A stretch of DNA of 8,677 nucleotides from Limnobacter sp. (GTDB lineage: Bacteria; Pseudomonadota; Gammaproteobacteria; Burkholderiales; Burkholderiaceae_B). This document shows positions 6,416 through 8,677 of this stretch, in pieces. The translations under genes were made by a program, and so were the position numbers. The notes below the pieces were generated by a model, which was given only the letters and a program-made list of their open reading frames with translations, ran no database searches and had not been told where the DNA came from. The stretch lies in NCBI GenBank assembly GCA_012032215.1, contig JAAURO010000053.1, positions 1 to 8,677 on the forward strand, read 5' to 3'. How positions within the stretch are numbered: position 1 is the stretch's first letter; the number at the start of each line of letters is the position of its first letter.

Positions 6416-6965
6416 TTATTTCCAGCTTGTGCGGCCTTTTCTGACACGCGTATTAAACAGGCTGTGGGGTAGGGTGCTGTGCGCCAGTGCGCCAAGCATT
6501 TTGTGGGTGTGAGCGTGGGTAAGTGCTGCGGCCAGGGCATCGGCGGCGTCGGCGGTGGGCCGCGCTGGCAGGGCAAGCAGCCTTTTTACCATTTCCTGCA
6601 CCTGTTCTTTGCTGGCTTTGCCTTTACCCACAATGGCCTGTTTGATTTGCAGGGCAGTGTATTCGGAAACAGCCAGACCGCTGTGGGTAAGCGCGGTAAG
6701 CACTGCGCCTCGGGCATGGCCCAACAGCAGGGTGGATTGTGGGTTTACATTGACGAACACTTTTTCTACCACGGCTACGTGCGGTTTAAATTGGGTGGCA
6801 AGTTCAAGCAAGCCTGCAAACAGGTGTGCAGCCGGTCGGGCAGTGGGGCATTCGCTGCTGGATGCGAATCACGCCGCTGGCTACATAGGTGTAGCTATTG
6901 CCTTGCACGTCTACAAGGCCGTAGCCGGTTATGCGCAAACCGGGGTCGATGCCCAGAATGCGCAT
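6416..6965 (-). CDS. ruvC: Holliday junction resolvase RuvC, with two apparent 1-nt deletions (near 6843-6848 and 6812-6813)
   Basis: RuvC is the dimeric Mg2+-dependent endonuclease that cuts Holliday junctions held by RuvAB. The N-terminus [18 protein letters not shown] carries D7. The frame then fails twice. After VIRIQQRMP one base must be added to read [10 protein letters not shown], and a second in GGCTTG to reach [19 protein letters not shown]. With both restored the protein is about 183 aa (E. coli 173), with catalytic E68 in VVEKVF and D140/D143 in ADAADALA, matching E. coli D7/E66/D138/D141, and the motif [16 protein letters not shown]. The start ATG (6963-6965) is 34 nt after the purH stop with no clear ribosome-binding site. 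Two losses within ~35 bases in an otherwise well-conserved gene point to poor sequence quality here; if real, the gene is dead. Confidence 0.92.
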
Positions 6966-6999
6966 GACCGGGTTGGCCGGGCTTTGCCGGAATGCTGGA

Positions 7000-8649
7000 T
7001 CAGTGCCTGAAATGGCGCACTCCAGTAAATACCATGGCCATGCTGGCTTCATCGGCTGCGGCGATAACTTCGTGATCACGAATCGAGCCGCCGGGCTGAA
7101 TGACGCAACGTATGCCGTTGGCTGCGGCGTTTTCGATGCCATCGCGGAAGGGAAAAAACGCATCGGAGGCCATGACTGAGCCCGCCACTGCAAGGCCTGC
7201 ATGCTCGGCTTTGATGGCGGCAATGCGGGCAGAGTTAACGCGGCTCATCTGGCCTGCGCCTACGCCAATGGTCTGGCGGTTTTTGGCGTACACAATGGCG
7301 TTGGATTTTACAAAACGGGCTACTTTCCAGGCAAAAATGAGGTCGTGCATTTCGGCTTCGGTGGGGGCGCGTTGGGTGACCACTTGCAGTTCATTTTCAG
7401 TGATCAGTTTGGTATCGCGTTCTTGCACCAGCAGGCCTCCGTTAACGCGTTTGTAGTCGAGACCGGCGGTGAGGGTGTTGAGCACCGGCGAGGAGGGGTT
7501 GGGCTGGCCACATTCAATGACGCGTACATTGTGCTTGCTGGCGGTGATGGCCAGTGCTTCACGGGTAACCGAGGGGGCAATGATGACTTCCACAAACTGG
7601 CGGTCGATGATGCTGCGGGCGGTGGTGGCGTCGAGTTCGCGGTTAAAGGCGATGATGCCACCAAAAGCGGATTCGGGGTCGGTGGCAAAGGCGAGTTCGT
7701 AGGCTGTGGCTATACCTTCCAGGCTGACTGCAACGCCGCAGGGGTTGGCGTGTTTCACAATTACGCAAGCGGGTTTTACAAAGGTGTTGACGCATTCCAG
7801 GGCGGCATCGGTGTCGGCAATGTTGTTGAAACTGAGTTCTTTGCCTTGCAGTTGTTTGCCTGCAGCAATGGCGGCGGCAATAGAGCAGGGAGCCGGGTTG
7901 CGTTCTGTATAGAAGGCGGCTTTCTGGTGGGGGTTTTCACCGTAGCGCATGTTTTGCACTTTCTGGAAGTTCAGGTTGATGGTGCGCGGAAAATCGGTGT
8001 GCCCCGTGGTGGGTGTTGTGCCCACTGGCTTGCGGGCTTCTACTTTTTTGCCGAAGTAGTTGGCAATGGCGCTGTCGTAGGCGGCCGTGTGTTCAAAAGC
8101 TTTAATGGCCAGGTCGAAACGCAGGCCGTGCGACAATGCGCCGTTGTTGGCGGCCAGGTTTTCCAGCACGCGGGGGTAGTCGGTGGCATCGGTGACAATG
8201 CCTACGTGGGCGTGGTTTTTGGCCGCTGCGCGCACCATGGTGGGGCCGCCGATGTCGATGTTTTCAATGGCGTCTTCCAGTGTGCAATCGGGGTTGGCTA
8301 CGGTTTGCTCGAAGGGGTACAGGTTAACGACTACCAAGTCGATGCCTTCAATGCCGTTTTGGGCCATGGCTTCGGTGTGGCCTGGTAAATCGCGCCGCGC
8401 CAGTATGCCGCCGTGCACCTTGGGGTGCAGGGTTTTGACGCGGCCATCCATGATTTCCGGGAACCCGGTAAAACTGGATACATCTTTAACAGGCACGTTG
8501 TGTTCAGCCAGCAGCTTGGCGGTGCCGCCAGTGGACAGAATTTCGATGTGGCGGGCGGCCAGGGCTTGGGCAAATTCCAGCAGGCCGGTTTTGTCGGATA
8601 CGCTAAGCAGTGCGCGTTGGATGGGTTGTGCGGGGGTGTTGGGGATCAT
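7000..8649 (-). CDS. purH: Bifunctional AICAR transformylase / IMP cyclohydrolase PurH
   Basis: PurH catalyses the last two steps of de novo purine synthesis: formylation of AICAR with 10-formyl-THF, then ring closure to IMP. The product is 549 aa, slightly longer than E. coli PurH (529), uninterrupted. The N-terminal MGS-like cyclohydrolase domain (about 10-160) shows [19 protein letters not shown] and [13 protein letters not shown]. The transformylase domain (about 200-549) shows [14 protein letters not shown], the catalytic Lys-His pair K299-H300 in [10 protein letters not shown], then [10 protein letters not shown], and the classic C-terminus [11 protein letters not shown] linker around 201-225 ([12 protein letters not shown]) is longer than in E. 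coli. The only 5' ATG is at 8649; the 28 nt upstream of it in the window show no clear ribosome-binding site. It heads the cluster purH-ruvC-ruvA-ruvB; in many betaproteobacteria fis lies upstream, which cannot be seen here. Confidence 0.97.
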   Translation of the reverse strand: MIPNTPAQPIQRALLSVSDKTGLLEFAQALAARHIEILSTGGTAKLLAEHNVPVKDVSSFTGFPEIMDGRVKTLHPKVHGGILARRDLPGHTEAMAQNGIEGIDLVVVNLYPFEQTVANPDCTLEDAIENIDIGGPTMVRAAAKNHAHVGIVTDATDYPRVLENLAANNGALSHGLRFDLAIKAFEHTAAYDSAIANYFGKKVEARKPVGTTPTTGHTDFPRTINLNFQKVQNMRYGENPHQKAAFYTERNPAPCSIAAAIAAGKQLQGKELSFNNIADTDAALECVNTFVKPACVIVKHANPCGVAVSLEGIATAYELAFATDPESAFGGIIAFNRELDATTARSIIDRQFVEVIIAPSVTREALAITASKHNVRVIECGQPNPSSPVLNTLTAGLDYKRVNGGLLVQERDTKLITENELQVVTQRAPTEAEMHDLIFAWKVARFVKSNAIVYAKNRQTIGVGAGQMSRVNSARIAAIKAEHAGLAVAGSVMASDAFFPFRDGIENAAANGIRCVIQPGGSIRDHEVIAAADEASMAMVFTGVRHFRH

Positions 8650-8677
8650 ATTTAAGGGTGTGTTGCTTGTGAATGAA

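Noticed and set aside
6975..6990. Small CCGG...CCGG palindrome between purH and ruvC as a terminator
   Set aside because: The stem is 4 bp with no U-run, and ruvC follows within 34 nt, so it is more likely chance in GC-rich sequence.
7201..8388. A 395-codon + strand frame opposite purH, Gly/Val/Phe-rich
   Set aside because: It is the antisense shadow of the intact purH gene; no start signal, no recognisable domain, and its composition follows from purH codon use.

Overview
The window looks like a chromosomal housekeeping segment from a betaproteobacterium, probably Burkholderiales. The proteins resemble that group, the order purH-ruvC-ruvA-ruvB is common there, and base composition looks moderate (mid-50s % G+C by eye). 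This is an inference from gene content; no species is claimed.

Layout. Positions 1-3484 (+ strand) carry the 3' part of lpdA (dihydrolipoamide dehydrogenase, E3), then rpiA (ribose-5-phosphate isomerase A), phoU (phosphate-response regulator) and mltB (periplasmic lytic murein transglycosylase). Positions 3466-4592 are one IS3-family insertion sequence with 24-bp inverted ends. Its orfA is intact. Its orfB has lost roughly 70 codons, including the first catalytic Asp, and also carries a 1-nt frameshift. The element sits at the extreme 3' end of mltB, supplies that gene's last codons and stop, and has no visible target-site duplication. Positions 4593-4779 are a short non-coding stretch between the two convergent gene sets, holding a strong dyad and perhaps a gene remnant. 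Positions 4780-8649 (- strand) carry the purH-ruvC-ruvA-ruvB cluster: bifunctional purine biosynthesis enzyme, Holliday-junction resolvase, and the RuvAB branch-migration motor. A well-formed LexA (SOS) box lies just upstream of ruvA, inside the cluster.

How the genes fit together. RuvA, RuvB and RuvC form the resolvasome that migrates and cuts Holliday junctions. The LexA box suggests that ruvAB is DNA-damage inducible separately from purH-ruvC, as in E. coli. The + strand genes serve central carbon metabolism, the pentose phosphate pathway, phosphate sensing and cell-wall turnover; they are close together but functionally unrelated.

Caveat. Five single-base losses break otherwise well-conserved genes: one in phoU, one in the IS orfB, one in ruvB and two in ruvC. 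At least three are in A-runs. This pattern looks more like sequencing or assembly error than real decay. Genes are annotated over their restored full extent, with the break points given. I found no tRNA, rRNA, CRISPR, prophage or convincing new multi-gene system.
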